Below, one piece after another: positions 35,890-47,531 of a DNA stretch of 64,000 nt. The position numbers were made by a program, and so were the translations under genes. The notes under the pieces were generated by a model. The model had not been told where the DNA came from, made no database searches, and saw nothing but the letters and a program-made list of their open reading frames with translations. This DNA comes from Leptodactylus fallax. Lineage: Eukaryota > Chordata > Amphibia > Anura > Leptodactylidae. How positions within the stretch are numbered: the stretch's first letter is position 1; the number at the start of each line of letters is the position of its first letter. The stretch covers positions 10,834,501 to 10,898,500 of the forward strand of contig CAMRHE010000021.1 in NCBI GenBank assembly GCA_947044405.1. The letters run 5' to 3'.

Positions 35890-37400
35890 GCCGAGTTGAT
35901 ATTTTTTCCCAAAAGTGCACAAAACACTAAATGTTCCACCAGGACGCCCTATAGTGGCTGGTATAGGCTCAGGTTTTGAACCCTTGTCTCAATATGTAGA
36001 TTGGCTCTTGAGACCCATCCTGCCTGACATCCCTTCATATGTCAAGGACACAAACGATTTTTCATGAATCCTGGGTGATGTCGCTTGGGAGGAGGACCTC
36101 AAGTTAGCCTCTATAGATGTGGAGAGTCTCTACACCAGAATCACACATGATTCTGGAGTGGATTCTATAAAAAAAATCTTGGTTAATGGCAACAAGAGTG
36201 AAGATCTGACACACTCTTTTGTCAGTGCGACCCTATTAATACTTACTAACAATACATTTATGTTTAATGATAAGTGGCATATTTCGAAGAAATGTATGTA
36301 TTTTTGTTGTCCAATATTTTTGCTCAACACATACACCTGTATTCACAATATGTGGATGATGTATTCATTTTATGGTCAGGGTCTGAAGAACAGTTTTACG
36401 ATTTTGTCACTTACCTAAATACGACCAATACTATGAATATAATCTTCACTTCTAAAAATAGCAACTCTGTATTGATGTGTTAGTTACAGCTACCAATAGA
36501 GGTCTAGAGACTAAAGCCTTCAGAAAACCCACAGCTACTAACAGGTTACTACATTTTGAGAGTTTTCACCCACCACACGTGAAAACTGAGGTTCCTTATG
36601 GACAATTTGTGAGATTAAAAAGGATTAATAGTAGTGAGGAGGGTTTCCTTGAACAGGCAGAGGATTTGAAAAACCAATTGCTGCTTAGAGGTTACCCTGA
36701 AATCTTCATTAAACAGGCTTATGAGAGAGCCATGGCCCTAAATAGGGCAGCAGACCAAAAAGGAATAAGATACAGAGGTTTACATTAGATCAATTATTAG
36801 CAAGAATTGGGCACTCAGAGAAGATGACTGTTTTGCATGAAAGAGCAGTTAAAAAAAAATTCTTATTGCATTTAGACACAATAATAAACAGTAATACTGT
36901 GAAAGATCAAATTGCTAGGAGCAGCTTCTCTACTCATAAATCCAATGGGTTATAGAGGATGACCCCAGTGGGAAATTATAGATTTGGAAATTGCACTTTT
37001 TGTAACTATAATCTGAAAATTAGATACCTAAAGCTTGGTGGTGTTGAACGTGAGGTGAAGCAATTTATTAATTGCAAAACAACTTTCGTAGTATATATCA
37101 TCTTTTGTTCTTGCAGCTTTTTTTTTATATATTGGTAAGACCATCAGGTGTCTATATGTTAGATTTAGGGAACACTTTAAATCAGTGAGCTATGGGGAGG
37201 GTTCTCCAAGGTTGATTCAATATATTAGAGAAGTACACAATGTCCTATGTTTCGCTGGCTTTGAGTAAGTCCCAGTACCACAATATGGTGGGGATAGACA
37301 TAGGATACTGTTACAAAAGTAGGCGAGATGGATCCTCAGGGCTAATGGACTCAATGACAAAAATGATCTGAGTGTATTTTTATAGGATACCTGTGTTGCA
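35890..37400 (+). pseudogene. Penelope-like element, reverse transcriptase plus GIY-YIG remnant
   Basis: Retroelement polyprotein remains, 5'-truncated. In order across shifting frames: 'FPKVHK' and 'PPGRPIVAG' (35900-35960), 'SYVKDTNDF' then a stop (near 36065), 'ASIDVESLYTRI' (36108-36145), 'NNTFMFNDKW' (to 36278), 'QYVDDVFILWSGSEEQF' with the YVDD catalytic motif (36346-36396), 'AFRKPTATN' and 'FESFHPPHV' (36510-36580), and 'FYIGKTIRCLYVRFREH' (37125-37175), the core of a GIY-YIG endonuclease. About 25-30 codons that should lie between 'NDKW' and the YVDD block are missing. Reverse transcriptase followed by GIY-YIG is diagnostic of Penelope-like elements. It ends near 'NDLSVFL' at 37385 and abuts the LINE tail. 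Confidence 0.88.
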
Positions 37401-37451
37401 CCGGTTACATTGAATACCCTGGTAAAGTCCTGTATTCAATATAGGACTGGT

Positions 37452-37452
<1 letters not shown>

Positions 37453-37503
<51 letters not shown>
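37453..37503. repeat. (AAT)n microsatellite, LINE tail
   Basis: About 17 perfect AAT units at the 3' end of the LINE; on the LINE strand it reads (ATT)n. It is the probable priming tail, possibly expanded afterwards. Confidence 0.93.
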
Positions 37504-37504
<1 letters not shown>

Positions 37505-37895
37505 TTTATTTATATAGTGCCAACATATTCCGTAGCACTTTACAAATCAGAGGACACATGAACAGACAATATGAGACATTACAATGTGACAAAGAAATAA
37601 ACATATCAAACAATAGGAGTGCAGCCCTGCTCGCAAGAGCTTACATTCTATAAGGAGACAGGGGGACACAAGAGGTCAGAGGGCTTGTTTGCTACCATGG
37701 TCCAGCCATCTTTCAATAGAAAAAGTTGTGTAACTGAAGCTGTATGAATCCGTCACCAGCCGGTATCTGTGAATAAACAGATACTAAGTGCAAGGAGTGC
37801 AGTGTAACTTCTAGATGGAGAGGACAGGATCTCAGGAACAGAGGGGGAAGGATAAAAGGTGTTATTGTTTTACACCTCCACACACTACACTGTGA

Positions 37896-39665
37896 TCAGG
37901 TCATCTGACCATACAGATGCGATTTTAGGGCAGTTTGAAAGCTGCTGTAGTTGGGGATTAATCGGATTATCTTGGGTAAAGCATTCCAGAGCACCGGTGC
38001 AGCTCGAGAAAAGTCTTGGAGGCGGGAATGGCATGATTGGATAACAGGGGATGCAAGTCTAAGGTCATTGGCAGAATGGAGAGGACGGTTAGGGTGGTAG
38101 ACAGTGATGAGAGAGGAGATATAGGGGGGCTCAGCTCTATGGATGGATTTGTGGTTCAGTGTGATAATTTTATATTGTATTCTGTGATGGATGGGCAACC
38201 AATACAGTGACTGACACAAGGTAGATGCGTCTGTGTACCAGTTTGACAGAAAGATGAGTCTGGCAGCTGTATTCAGGACAGATTGTAGTGGGGAGAGTTT
38301 AGGAAGAGGAAGCCCAATTAGAAGAGAATTGCAATAGTGAAGACAAGAGAGAATCAGAGCAACAATGAGGATTTTTGATGTTTCCACGGTGAGAAAAGGG
38401 TGAATTCTAGAGATGTTTTTAAGGTGCAGGTGGCAAGAGCATGCAAGTGTCTGAATGTGTGGGGTAAAGGTGAGGTTTGACTCAAATACAATACCCAGAC
38501 AGCGGGCATGCTGCCTCCGGGTAATAGTAAGGCCACAGACAAAAATGGAGATATCAGGGTTAGGTCGGTTAGTAGATGGAGGGAACACAAGAAGTTCAGT
38601 TTTTGAAAGATTCAATTTCAGATAAAGAGAAGACATGATGTTAGAGACTGCAGAGAGACAGACACTGGTGTTCTGTAGTAGTGCAGGGGTGATGTCACGG
38701 GATGAGGTATATAGTTGGGTATCATCTGCATAAAGATAGTATTGAAAGCCAAATTTGCGAATGGTTTGTCCAACTGGGGCTGTGTACAGAGAGAAGAAGA
38801 GGGAACCTAGGACCGAGCCTTGAGGAACCCCAACCGCAAGGGGCAGAGGAGAAGAAATAGCACCAGCGAATGATACACTAAATGAGCGTTCAGAGAGATA
38901 GGAAGAAAACCAAGAGAGAGCGGTATCCCTGAGGCCAATAGAATGGAGCATAGTGAGTAGGAGTTTGTGGTCTACAGTGTCAAATGCTGCTGAGAGATCC
39001 AGAAGAATAAGTAGTGAACAGTTCCCTTTAGATTTAGCAGTCAAAAGATCGTTGGAGATCGACCTTTGTGAGGGACGTTTCTGTAGAGTGTAGTGCATGA
39101 AAACCTGATTGTAAGGGGTCCAGAAGAGAGTTAGCAGAGAGATAGCGGATTAGGCGGGAGTAGACCAAGCGTTCCAGGAGTTTAGAGATGAAGGGGAGAT
39201 TAGAGACAGTTCGGTAGTTAGCAGCACAGGATGGGTCAAGGGAGGGTTTTTTCAGTAGTGGGGTTATGACAGCATGTTCGAAGGAGGAGGGGAAGATTCC
39301 AGAAGAAAGAGAGAGGTTAAAAATTCTAATAAAGGTGAGTTGTAACAGTAGGGGACAGAGACCGGAGGAGGTGTGATGGGATAGGATCGCTTGTGCAAGT
39401 AGTGGGGCGACAAGAAAAAAGGAGCTGGGAGACTTCTTCTTCTGTTACCGGGTCAAATAATGAGAGTTCACAATGAGGAGCAAGGGAGGGAAGGAGACTC
39501 TTGCTGATTGGAGAATGGGTTATTTCCTGACAGATATTGTCGATTTTGTCTTTAAAGTACGTGGCCATGTCTTGGGCACTGAGGTCTGTCACAGGTGCCT
39601 GCACCTTTGGTGTGATGAGGGAGTGAAAGGTGTCAAAGAGTCGTTTAGGGTTATTGGTTTTCGTT
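37896..39665 (-). pseudogene. LINE reverse transcriptase pseudogene
   Basis: Minus-strand frames 39604-39326 (92 aa), then another frame through about 39320-39070 ('NYRTVSNLPFISKLLE'), then 39098-37896 (400 aa). In the last, '[13 protein letters not shown]' (residues 33-45), 'GVPQGSVLG' (90-98) and the catalytic 'YADD' (123-126) are the fingers-palm motifs of a non-LTR reverse transcriptase, followed by a thumb and C-terminal region with '[10 protein letters not shown]'. At least two frameshifts separate the pieces. The 400-codon frame is uninterrupted, so the copy is not very old. Placement among CR1, L2 or Rex1 needs a tree. Confidence 0.9.
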
Positions 39666-39668
39666 TGT

Positions 39669-40205
39669 TGAGAAATATAATTGAAATAGAGATCCTAAAT
39701 AATGGGTTCATGACTATCTTTCTTGTCTGTGACATGCTTTATATAGAATTTCCTAAAATAGGTTTCAATTGGTTTAAACAGAAAAACTTGAGGCTATGTA
39801 TTTTTGTGAATGTTGTATGGTTGCTATATGTAGATATTTTTGGGTCTTTCTGCTTTTCTGCAAAATTAATCATAAATGCAGTGGCCATATATTGGGTGCT
39901 TTTATTTATCTTAAATGCCCTTTTCACTGTGTCTGTCCTGATGCAACCTTTATAATTAATTAATTTGAAACACTTTTGAATGTAGATACTGTATATTATA
40001 TTAGACAGGATTTACCTAAGACAGAGTAATACACAGCAGACATCTGGTAGTAATGCCCATGACAAGAGGCCTCTTTTATCGCAGGCATTAACTATTTATA
40101 GGGCCCCCAATCGCTTCAACCCCCCAAGTGCTATCCATTGTATTACAGTCTGTGGTCCAAGAAATCTAAAGATCACAGGTTCAAGCCACCTTAGGGGGCT
40201 AAAAA
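39669..40205. other. Unassigned stretch after the LINE
   Basis: Possibly 3' DNA of the Penelope-like element displaced by the LINE, but I see no motif to prove it. The section 40085-40200 ('acaggttcaagccac') resembles 30890-30915 of the AT-rich family. Confidence 0.4.
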
Positions 40206-40440
40206 AACCTTTTAGGCTGAAGCCAAACGTGGCACAAACACGTGGCAGAAATGCAAGTGCAAAAACCACTGTGTTTTACAATTTCCGTTGTGGTTTTTCC
40301 TACAGTGCTTTTTGACCGCAACGATTTCACCTTCCAAATAAAATTCAATAAAAAGTCATCAAAATGTAAGACATTCCTCAAAATGGTATAAATAAAAAGT
40401 GCATCATATGCCACAAAAAAGACACCTTACCTTACAAAGG
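40206..40440. repeat. Fragments of two dispersed repeats
   Basis: 40206-40315 ('gaagccaaacgtggc', 'ctgtgttttaca') matches the MITE family of 29138. 40330-40440 ('cctcaaaatggtataa') matches 31215-31240. Both are short. Confidence 0.45.
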
Positions 40441-40551
40441 TCTGTAAACAGAAACAGAAAAGTTATGGATGTCAGAATATGGTGATTTAAATAATGTTTT
40501 GCATTTTTCAAAGTTTATGTAAAGGTATTATAACATAACAAAAACTATATA

Positions 40552-42180
40552 CAGTACAGACCAAAAGTTTGGACACACCTTCTCATTCCAAGAGTTTTCT
40601 GTATTTTCATGATTATTAAAATTGTAGATTCACACTGAAGGCATCAAAACTATGGTTTAACACATGTGGAATAATATACTTAACAAAAAAGTGTGAAACA
40701 ACTGAAAATATGTCTTATATTCTAGGTTCTTCAAAGTAGCCACCTTTTGCTTTGATTATTGCTTTGCACACTCTTGGCATTCTCTTGATGAGCTTCAAGA
40801 GGTAGTCACCTGAAATGGTCTTCCAACGGTCTTGAAGGAGTTCCCAGAGATGCTTAGCACTTGTTGGCCCTTTTGCCTTCACTCTGTGGTCCAGCTCACC
40901 CCAAACCATCTCGATTGGGTTCAGGTCTGGTGACTGTGGAGGCCGGTCATCTGGCGTAGCACCCCATCACTGTCCTTCTTGGTCAAATAGCCCTTACACA
41001 GTCTGGAGGTGTGTTTGGGGTCATTGTCCTGTTGAAAAATAAATGATGGTCCAACTAAATGCAAACCGGATGGAATAGCATGCCGCTGCAAGATGCTGTG
41101 GTAACCATGCTGGTTCAGTATTCTTTCAATTTTGAATAAATCCCCAACAGTGTCACCAGCAAAGCACCCCCACACCACCACACCTCCTCCTCCATGCCTC
41201 ACGGTGGGAACCAGGCATGTAGAGTCCATTCGTTCACCTTTTCTGCATCGCACAAAGACACAGTGGTTTTAACCAAAGATCTCAAATTTGGACTCATCAG
41301 ACAAAAGCACAGATTTCCACAGGTCTAATGTCCATTCCTTGTGTTATTTAGCCCAAACAAGTCTCTTCTGCTTGTTGCCTGTCCTTAGCAGTGGTTTCCT
41401 AGCAGCTATTTTACCATGAAGGCCTGCTGCACACAGTCTCCTCTTAACAGTTGTTGCAGAGATGTGTCTGCTGCTAGAACTCTGTGTGGCATTGACCTGG
41501 TCTCTAATCTGAGCTGCTGTTAACCTGCGATTTCTGAGGCTGGTGACTTGGATGAACTTATCCTCCGCAGCAGAGGTGACTCTTGGTCTTCCTTTCCTGG
41601 GGTGATCCTCATGTGAGCCAGTTTCTTTGTAGTGCTTGATGGTTTTGGCCACTGCACTTGGGGACACTTTCAAATTTTTCCCAATTTTTCAGACTGACTG
41701 ACCTTCATTTCTTAAAGTAATGATGGCCACTCATTTTTCTTTACTTAGCTACTTTTTTCTTGCCATAATACAAATTCTAACACTCCATTCAGTAGGACTA
41801 TCAGCTGTGTATCCACCTGACTTCTGAACAACACAACTGATGGTCCCAACCCCATTTCTAAGGCAAGAAATCCCACTTATTAAACCTGACAGGGCACACC
41901 TGTGAAATGAAAACCATTTCAGGTGACTACCTCTTGAAGCTCATCAAGAGAATGCCAAGAGTGTGCAAAGCAGTAATCAAAGCAAAAGGTGGCTACTTTG
42001 AAGAACCTAGAATATAAGACATATTTTCAGTTGTTTCACGCTTTTTTGTTAAGTATATAATTCCAAATGTGTTAATTCATAGTTTTGATGCCTTCAGTGT
42101 GAATCTACAATTTTTATAGTCATGAAAATACAGAAAACTCTTGGAATGAGAAGGTGTGTCCAAACTTTTGGTCTGTAATG
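40552..42180 (-). mobile_element. Tc1/mariner transposon 4
   Basis: TA at 40550-40551 and 42181-42182. The ends 'cagtacagaccaaaag' and 'cttttggtctgtaatg' are inverted over more than 150 bp (through 'gaaggcatcaaaactat' and beyond). 1629 bp, full length. Transposase lies on the minus strand. Different subfamily from elements 1, 2, 3 and 5. Confidence 0.95.
40715..41766 (-). pseudogene. Tc1 transposase pseudogene (element 4)
   Basis: The expected ATG is at 41766-41764, but a stop follows after four codons ('MARKK'). The DNA-binding half is open in 41673-41344 ('GRPRVTSAAEDKF', 'TTVKRRLCAAGLHGK'). A stop follows 'RLVWAK'. The first catalytic motif reads 'LLSDESKFEIFG', Asp kept, Trp lost, with another stop just after. 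The core continues in 41253-40921 with 'QQDNDPKHTS'. A single-base loss near 40946 shifts the frame before 'PDLNPIEMVW', read in 40909-40715 to 'KGGYFEEPRI'. Catalytic residues survive, but three stops and a frameshift inactivate the gene. Confidence 0.93.
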
Positions 42181-43930
42181 TACATTTGGAAGTGCTGTGA
42201 TCATGCAGGCCAAGAGACTATAAGGAACATATCATTTTAAAAAATAAGCACTCATACATCTCTGTGAAAGGAAAAAAGTTATGGTTGCTGGAAGGCGGGA
42301 ATAAAAAACAAACATGGAAAATCATTGTCAGAAAACTTTCATTTGTTAATAGTTATGTAAATGTAGATTAATTCTCTAATAACGTATTATTAACAAGACT
42401 AGACCAGTATTGGCAAAATAAAAGAGACTGTCCAACTCATATTTTATTATTTAATAATGCTGCTGAGGGACCCATTAAAAAAAAAAAAAAAACCTTTACT
42501 CACCTCTCCCAGGGCCTCAGCTTCCAGCACCGACAGCTCTGGTTTCCTGGCTGACATCACCATTGATGTCCCATTTGTGCTAGGGGACCGCTGTAGCCAA
42601 AGGCAGGCTCAGCAGTGACCTCTTCACAAATGACACATGTGTACTGTGATCACTGAAGAAGGCAAAAAGCATCCTTAGGAAAGTCACTGTGAGCAGACAA
42701 CTATTGCTATTGAGCTGCTAGTCTGTTAGACAATAAAATTACAAAAAAAAGGGAATAGTAACTAATGCAGAGGTTATATAAGCAAAATGCTGTTGGAAGG
42801 TCAGATGGATTACCAATGGCTCCCCAGAATTTCAAGCTGGTCATACCAACCAATCAATAAGAAGTGTGGCAATGAAACAGAACTGGGAAACCATGCTCAT
42901 ATTTCCTGCTAGATATTAACATGGCTACTGACATCATCTTTAATACTCCTGAATTATGGAAGTATGTCTATGTAGGTCTCATACAGTAGTAGTTAAGAGG
43001 AGGCAGCATGACTGACGGGTACATGCTGAAAAATAGAAGATAGCTCTATAACTATTCATCTAGTATATTCCTAGCCATTTCCATGTAAGCTCTCAGGTTC
43101 ATGACCCTTTAGCATTGCACATAAATTGTATGATTACTATTGTAAGAAACACTTTCATAGCTGATCAAAAGGACAAAAAATGTGTATGTTATTTACTTTA
43201 TTACCTGCCATGAGATTTTCAAATGGCATGTTAAATTAAAAATCCAGAATATGATTTCTATGGCAACTGGTTTAATGTTTAATGTGGTAAGTCTCTCATC
43301 TTTATTCATTTCAAAGGCCACATTACAATCAGGTGACCTTTAAACCTGCCATGGTTTTCTTATAGTTTACATTAAAACACATGAATACTGTATGCAATAC
43401 TTGTCTCTGAATCTGCTTGTTTCAGTTATGTAAGTTGTGGAAAAGATACTGTATGTTCCAATAAAAATAGGTCACTGAGTGGTTTCTTTAAGGAACTAGA
43501 ACTTGGGTTAGTGACTGAAGACCTTGGATGGGAAGGTCACTCCCTTACTCCATCCAAGGTTTATGTCTAACTAAATTAAAAGAGACATCATTTAGGGCAG
43601 TGTGTATAGCTGTTGTGTATGGGAACTAGATTGATCTCTAGACTGAACAAGCTCTGAAACTCTGCTGTCTTCTGATGTACCCCAGCCATACAGACTGGTG
43701 AGATTAAGGCTACATTCATATCTGTGTCAAATTTAAAGGTGTTATGCCTCAAAGAATATTTATTTATTATCCTATGGATAGATGATAAATAGCTGTGGGA
43801 TCAGTGGGACTCTGACTGCTGCAACGCCTCCAATTCTGAGAACAGGAGTGTTTTACCCACGTAGTGAATTCAGCTTAACTACAGCCGCAAGCAGAATGTT
43901 GGCATGCCCTTCCCTGGACAGGATGCGTGC
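42181..43930. other. Stretch without recognisable gene
   Basis: 42435-42610 has an A run and 'tactcacctctccc', wording common to TTAA-type MITE interiors here. 43733-43900 ('cctatggatagatgataaa') may be another MITE fragment. Nothing else is recognisable. Confidence 0.45.
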
Positions 43931-43933
43931 AGG

Positions 43934-44560
43934 GCCGCTTTAACCATAGGGCCAACATTGCACTTGCACCGGGCCTTATGGTAGCGAGGACCCCCTTTGG
44001 ATAGCAGGACAGTCCTACATTTGCTATCCCACTGTCCAGGGCAGTGGGTCCAGGCTACCCCAACTCATCGGCGTCCAGAGTTGCAGACAGTGATGAAGCA
44101 GGGAGTGGATGGCACCCTACTACATCACCCGGCCGCTTTCTTTGCTCCTGGTGTCCTGGGAGCAGGAGGTGCGACGTAGTGATGTCACTTAAATCGCTCC
44201 TTGAAGACTCTGGGACCAGAGAGAGGAGTGAATGGGGGAATGGGGAAAGGTGGGTATTAAGGTTTGTTTTTTTCTTTGATATATATACAGTGGGGGACAC
44301 AAAACTGTGGAGGCAACCTGGGGTGGGGGAAAACATGATACTGTGGGGGCAACCTTAGGAGGCCATGTCAGTGTGGGGAGACATGAATTTGGGGGGCAAC
44401 CTGGAGGGGGACATGAATCTGTGGGGGGCAACCTGGAGTGGGAAATGCATTTGTGGGAGGCAACCTGGAGGGGGACATGAATCTGTAGGAGGCAACCTGG
44501 AGAGGGACATGATACTGTGGGGTGCAACCTGTGGTGAGGACATGTGCCACCTAACTGGTG
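43934..44560. repeat. hAT-like element fragment with internal minisatellite
   Basis: Starts 'cagggccgctttaacc', close in style to the hAT end 'cagggccggttttagac' at 46163. No matching right end was found, so it is truncated or too diverged. The short frames over the tandem part are products of the repeat. Confidence 0.45.
44282..44545. repeat. About 32-bp minisatellite
   Basis: About eight imperfect units built on 'gtggggggcaacctggag' and 'gggacatgaatct'. Confidence 0.85.
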
Positions 44561-45223
44561 GCTGCAGTTAGGCTGAATTCACAACGGAGGTAAAACACCC
44601 CCATTCCCAGGATCAGCTATTTATTCTCTGCCCTATGAATATTCTTAATGGCAAAACCCCAATTAAAAAAAGTGTTGCTAGAAATACATTATAATCATAT
44701 GGTTCTGCACTTAATTTAATAATCCAAAACTATAAACTGTATCTAAGACTAATTAAATTTTTAGTAGCAGAATAACCAATACTGTCCAAATATTATACAA
44801 CTTGGGATGTAGACATACTACTGAAATATCTAATTTACATTCCTAATGTTACCATTTAACTGTCATATCAATTGGCACTGGCCCTTGCTGCAAGAACTGT
44901 CGAAATAACAATGATACATATTGAAAAGCCATGGTTATCCTCTATTCCATTATGTTAATCTTAAAGGTTCAACAAAAACATTACATATCAATAGCACTTC
45001 AGTTGAATTCGACTTAGCCAAAGACATAGAGCAGCCACATTATCTCTTGCTCAATCAATAGAAAAATACCAGCATCTATCGCCCTATTAAGAAACAACAT
45101 TACACATCTATTACATGTAGACAACCTTACACAAAGTATCATCAAATACAATTTTAAGAAGGATGGATACTATCTGCAATGAGAAAAGCAGGGATTGATA
45201 AAAACATTTTCATAGCACATTGG
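44561..45223. other. Stretch without recognisable gene
   Basis: AT-rich, no motif-bearing frame. Confidence 0.5.
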
Positions 45224-45575
45224 GGGAGTTTCATCAATCCCTCTATGCCACTTTTATGTCATAGTTTGATGATATTGTGGCACACGTTTTGAGTAAGGTC
45301 CTTTCTTGAGCCAAACATGCACCACAACTCTCATTCTGCACCTCGCTCTCCACACTGTGTCAATGTGGGTGGATCAGGGCAGCAAGTGGGGTGGACTGGA
45401 GTGAGGAAGCATCAGCCTGAAATATTTATTATAACTATCAACAGCTTTCTGGTGTGAGTTATAAAGGAAATCTATGCCAGTTCCTAACTGGCGCAGATCT
45501 CCATTCTGGCACAAGGACGTGTTTCTGATTCATGAAGAGGCTGAATCCCACCCAACTACAGTATATACTCATGAT
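45224..45575. repeat. Inverted copy of the 3408-3740 repeat
   Basis: Reverse-complement words in order: 'gtggcacacgttttg', 'cacaatgtgg'-like, 'tctggtgtgagtta', 'gcagatctccattctgg', 'gaagaggctg'. It lies immediately before the MITE at 45588. Confidence 0.55.
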
Positions 45576-45587
45576 AGCTATATTTAA

Positions 45588-45985
45588 AGGGAACCTATCA
45601 CCAGGAAAATGCAGTGCTCTCTGCAGGCAGCATGTTATCAGGAGGAGCTGAGCAGATTGATATATAGTTTTGTGGGAAAGAATTCAGTATAATTTGTATT
45701 ATATTCATTGAAATCTTTACTTTTCCTTTGCTATAAAGTCAGTCAAGGAGGTGGTCCTATCGGTGAATGACAACTCTCTTTGCATGCACAATCATAGAGG
45801 GGAAACTGTCAATCACTGATAGGGACCACCTCCTTGACTTCATAGCAAAGAAAGAACATGAATTTCAATGGACAGGCTATACTAAATCTTTTCCCACAAA
45901 ACTATACCTAAATCTGCCCAGTTTCTCCTGCTCTGCAACACAATGTCTGCAGATTGCACTGCATTTTCGTGTTGACAGATTCCCT
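45588..45985. mobile_element. Kolobok-type MITE, 398 bp
   Basis: TTAA at 45584-45587 and 45986-45989. The ends 'agggaacctatcacc' and 'gttgacagattccct' are inverted, followed by 'gaaaatgcagtgc' and 'gcactgcattttc'. The interior folds back around 'caaggaggtggtccctat' and its complement. A degraded relative is at 54858. Confidence 0.9.
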
Positions 45986-46162
45986 TTAAGTCTTAAACGT
46001 AGTTAATGATATCTAAAGTGTTTTATTTGTTTTATAGGAGTAAACAAAACTCAGAAGCAACAATTTCAACAGAACTATGCTGAAAAAAGAGTCAGAGCTC
46101 TTCAGTTTAAAAAAACAAAGTACATGTTTGAAATTGAAATACATCTTTTTATGAAATATACA

Positions 46163-46477
46163 CAGGGCCGGTTTTAGACAAAGTGGGGCCCACACAGTAT
46201 AATATGCTCTCCAGAGGACCCCCTCCCCAGTATAATGCTCCACAGTGGCCCCACACAGTATAATATGCTCTCCAGAGGGCCCCCTCCCCAGTATAATGCT
46301 CCACAGGGGCCCCACACAGTATAATATGCTTTCCAGAGGGCCCCCTCTCCAGTATAATGCTCCACAGGGGCCCCACACAGTATAATATGCTATCCAGAGG
46401 GGGCCCCCCAGTATAATGTTCCACAGTGGCCCTGCAGACTCCCATGCCCCGTTTGCCCCCCCCTAATGCCGGCCCTC
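46163..46477. mobile_element. hAT-type MITE with 62-bp internal tandem repeat
   Basis: Ends 'cagggccggttttag' and 'taatgccggccctc'; flanks AATATACA (46155-46162) and AATATAGA (46478-46485) match at 7 of 8 bases. An 8-bp duplication with CAGGG ends fits hAT. Inside, four units of about 62 bp repeat 'cacacagtataatatgct', 'ccagagggcccc' and 'cagtataatgctccacag'. The overlapping minus-strand frames of up to 121 codons are translations of this repeat, not genes. Confidence 0.8.
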
Positions 46478-46794
46478 AATATAGAGATAGTAGCCAGGGT
46501 TGTCCAGGTATAAAAAGAGGGTGCAAAGAATTCCATTGAAGTCAGGAAGATCGCCTGGCAGCCACGACCCCTCTTCAAGATTTATGGATGAAAACTTTAA
46601 TATGGGCTTAAAAAAAACATAAAATTGAATGGGGAATTATTTATGTAAAGTGATAAAAATGTAAAAGGAGGCAGGTGCTCATAGCAATCTGGTGTCAACT
46701 GTCATCTGTCCAAGGCCCCTTTGAAAATCAAAATATAGACAACTACTTCACTGTACCTTCCCATACTGGCAGAAAAGAATGTAAAAATTAAAAA

Positions 46795-47531
46795 CTAGCA
46801 AATCCCTGAGACTGCGCCAGATGAAGGACAATTTTCTACTGGTTTAATATAGGCTATGTTTGTGGCAACATTACAGCTCTAAATACCGTAATGACCTGAA
46901 GTAACTCTATCTCTCTCCTCCTGATACAGTCCTCTGATAATGGCTGATAACAGAGAGCAATAGTGAGTAAGTGGGGCAATCCTTTGATAATGCTGTATGT
47001 CTGTGAGGCAATTAAGAATGAAGGACCTGTGAATTTCTATTGCCTAATATGGGTCATGTGAGTTTTGTCCTCTGATAATTGATTGATAACAGAGAACAAT
47101 AGTGAGTAAGTGGCGCAATCCTTTGATAATGGTGTATATGAGAGAGACTATTAAGATTGACTGACCCACAAGCTTCTGTTGGCTAATATGGGTCATGTGA
47201 GTGCTGTGTTGTGATAATGGCTGATAACAGAGAACAATAGCAAATAAGTGCTGCAATCCTCTGATAATGCTGTTTTTCAAGTGAAGGACCTGCAAGTTTC
47301 TATTGGTTAATATGGGTCATGTAATGTCATATGGAGGAGGGTCCTTTATATTGATGCGAGTGGTGCTGTATTTGCTCTTGTGAATTTCTTGGGAACAATA
47401 GGTCCTAGAGAGCTGAAAGAAGCATCTGATTTATCTATGTGTCAAATTTGGTGCAGTTTGGTCCAGTTATTTGGCTGTGCATAAAGAACAGACAACAGAC
47501 AGACAAAAATTCATTTTTATATATAGAGAGA
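46795..47531 (-). mobile_element. Non-autonomous Helitron, minus strand
   Basis: On the minus strand it starts TCTCTCTATATATAAAAATG at 47531 with an A before it, and ends CTAG at 46795 with a T after it: TC...CTAG inserted between A and T is the Helitron signature. The start matches the Helitron at 56064 through 'gtctgttctttatgc' and 'caccaaatttg'. The interior has three copies of a roughly 140-bp unit ('tctgataatggctgataac', 'aatatgggtcatgtgag') at about 46928, 47069 and 47210. No Rep-helicase frame. Confidence 0.78.

Larger units (their letters stand above)
37453..39668 (-). mobile_element. Jockey-group LINE (CR1/L2/Rex1-like), 5'-truncated
   Basis: Reads on the minus strand: coding remains (39665 to 37896), then a roughly 0.4-kb 3' UTR and a tail that ends in the AAT repeat at 37453-37503. 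The 5' half (endonuclease) is absent, the usual 5' truncation. No convincing target duplication could be found. It lies directly after the Penelope-like pseudogene. Confidence 0.88.

Noticed and set aside
46013..46445. Repetitive proteins of 98-121 residues on the minus strand
   Set aside because: They are translations of the 62-bp tandem array in different frames.
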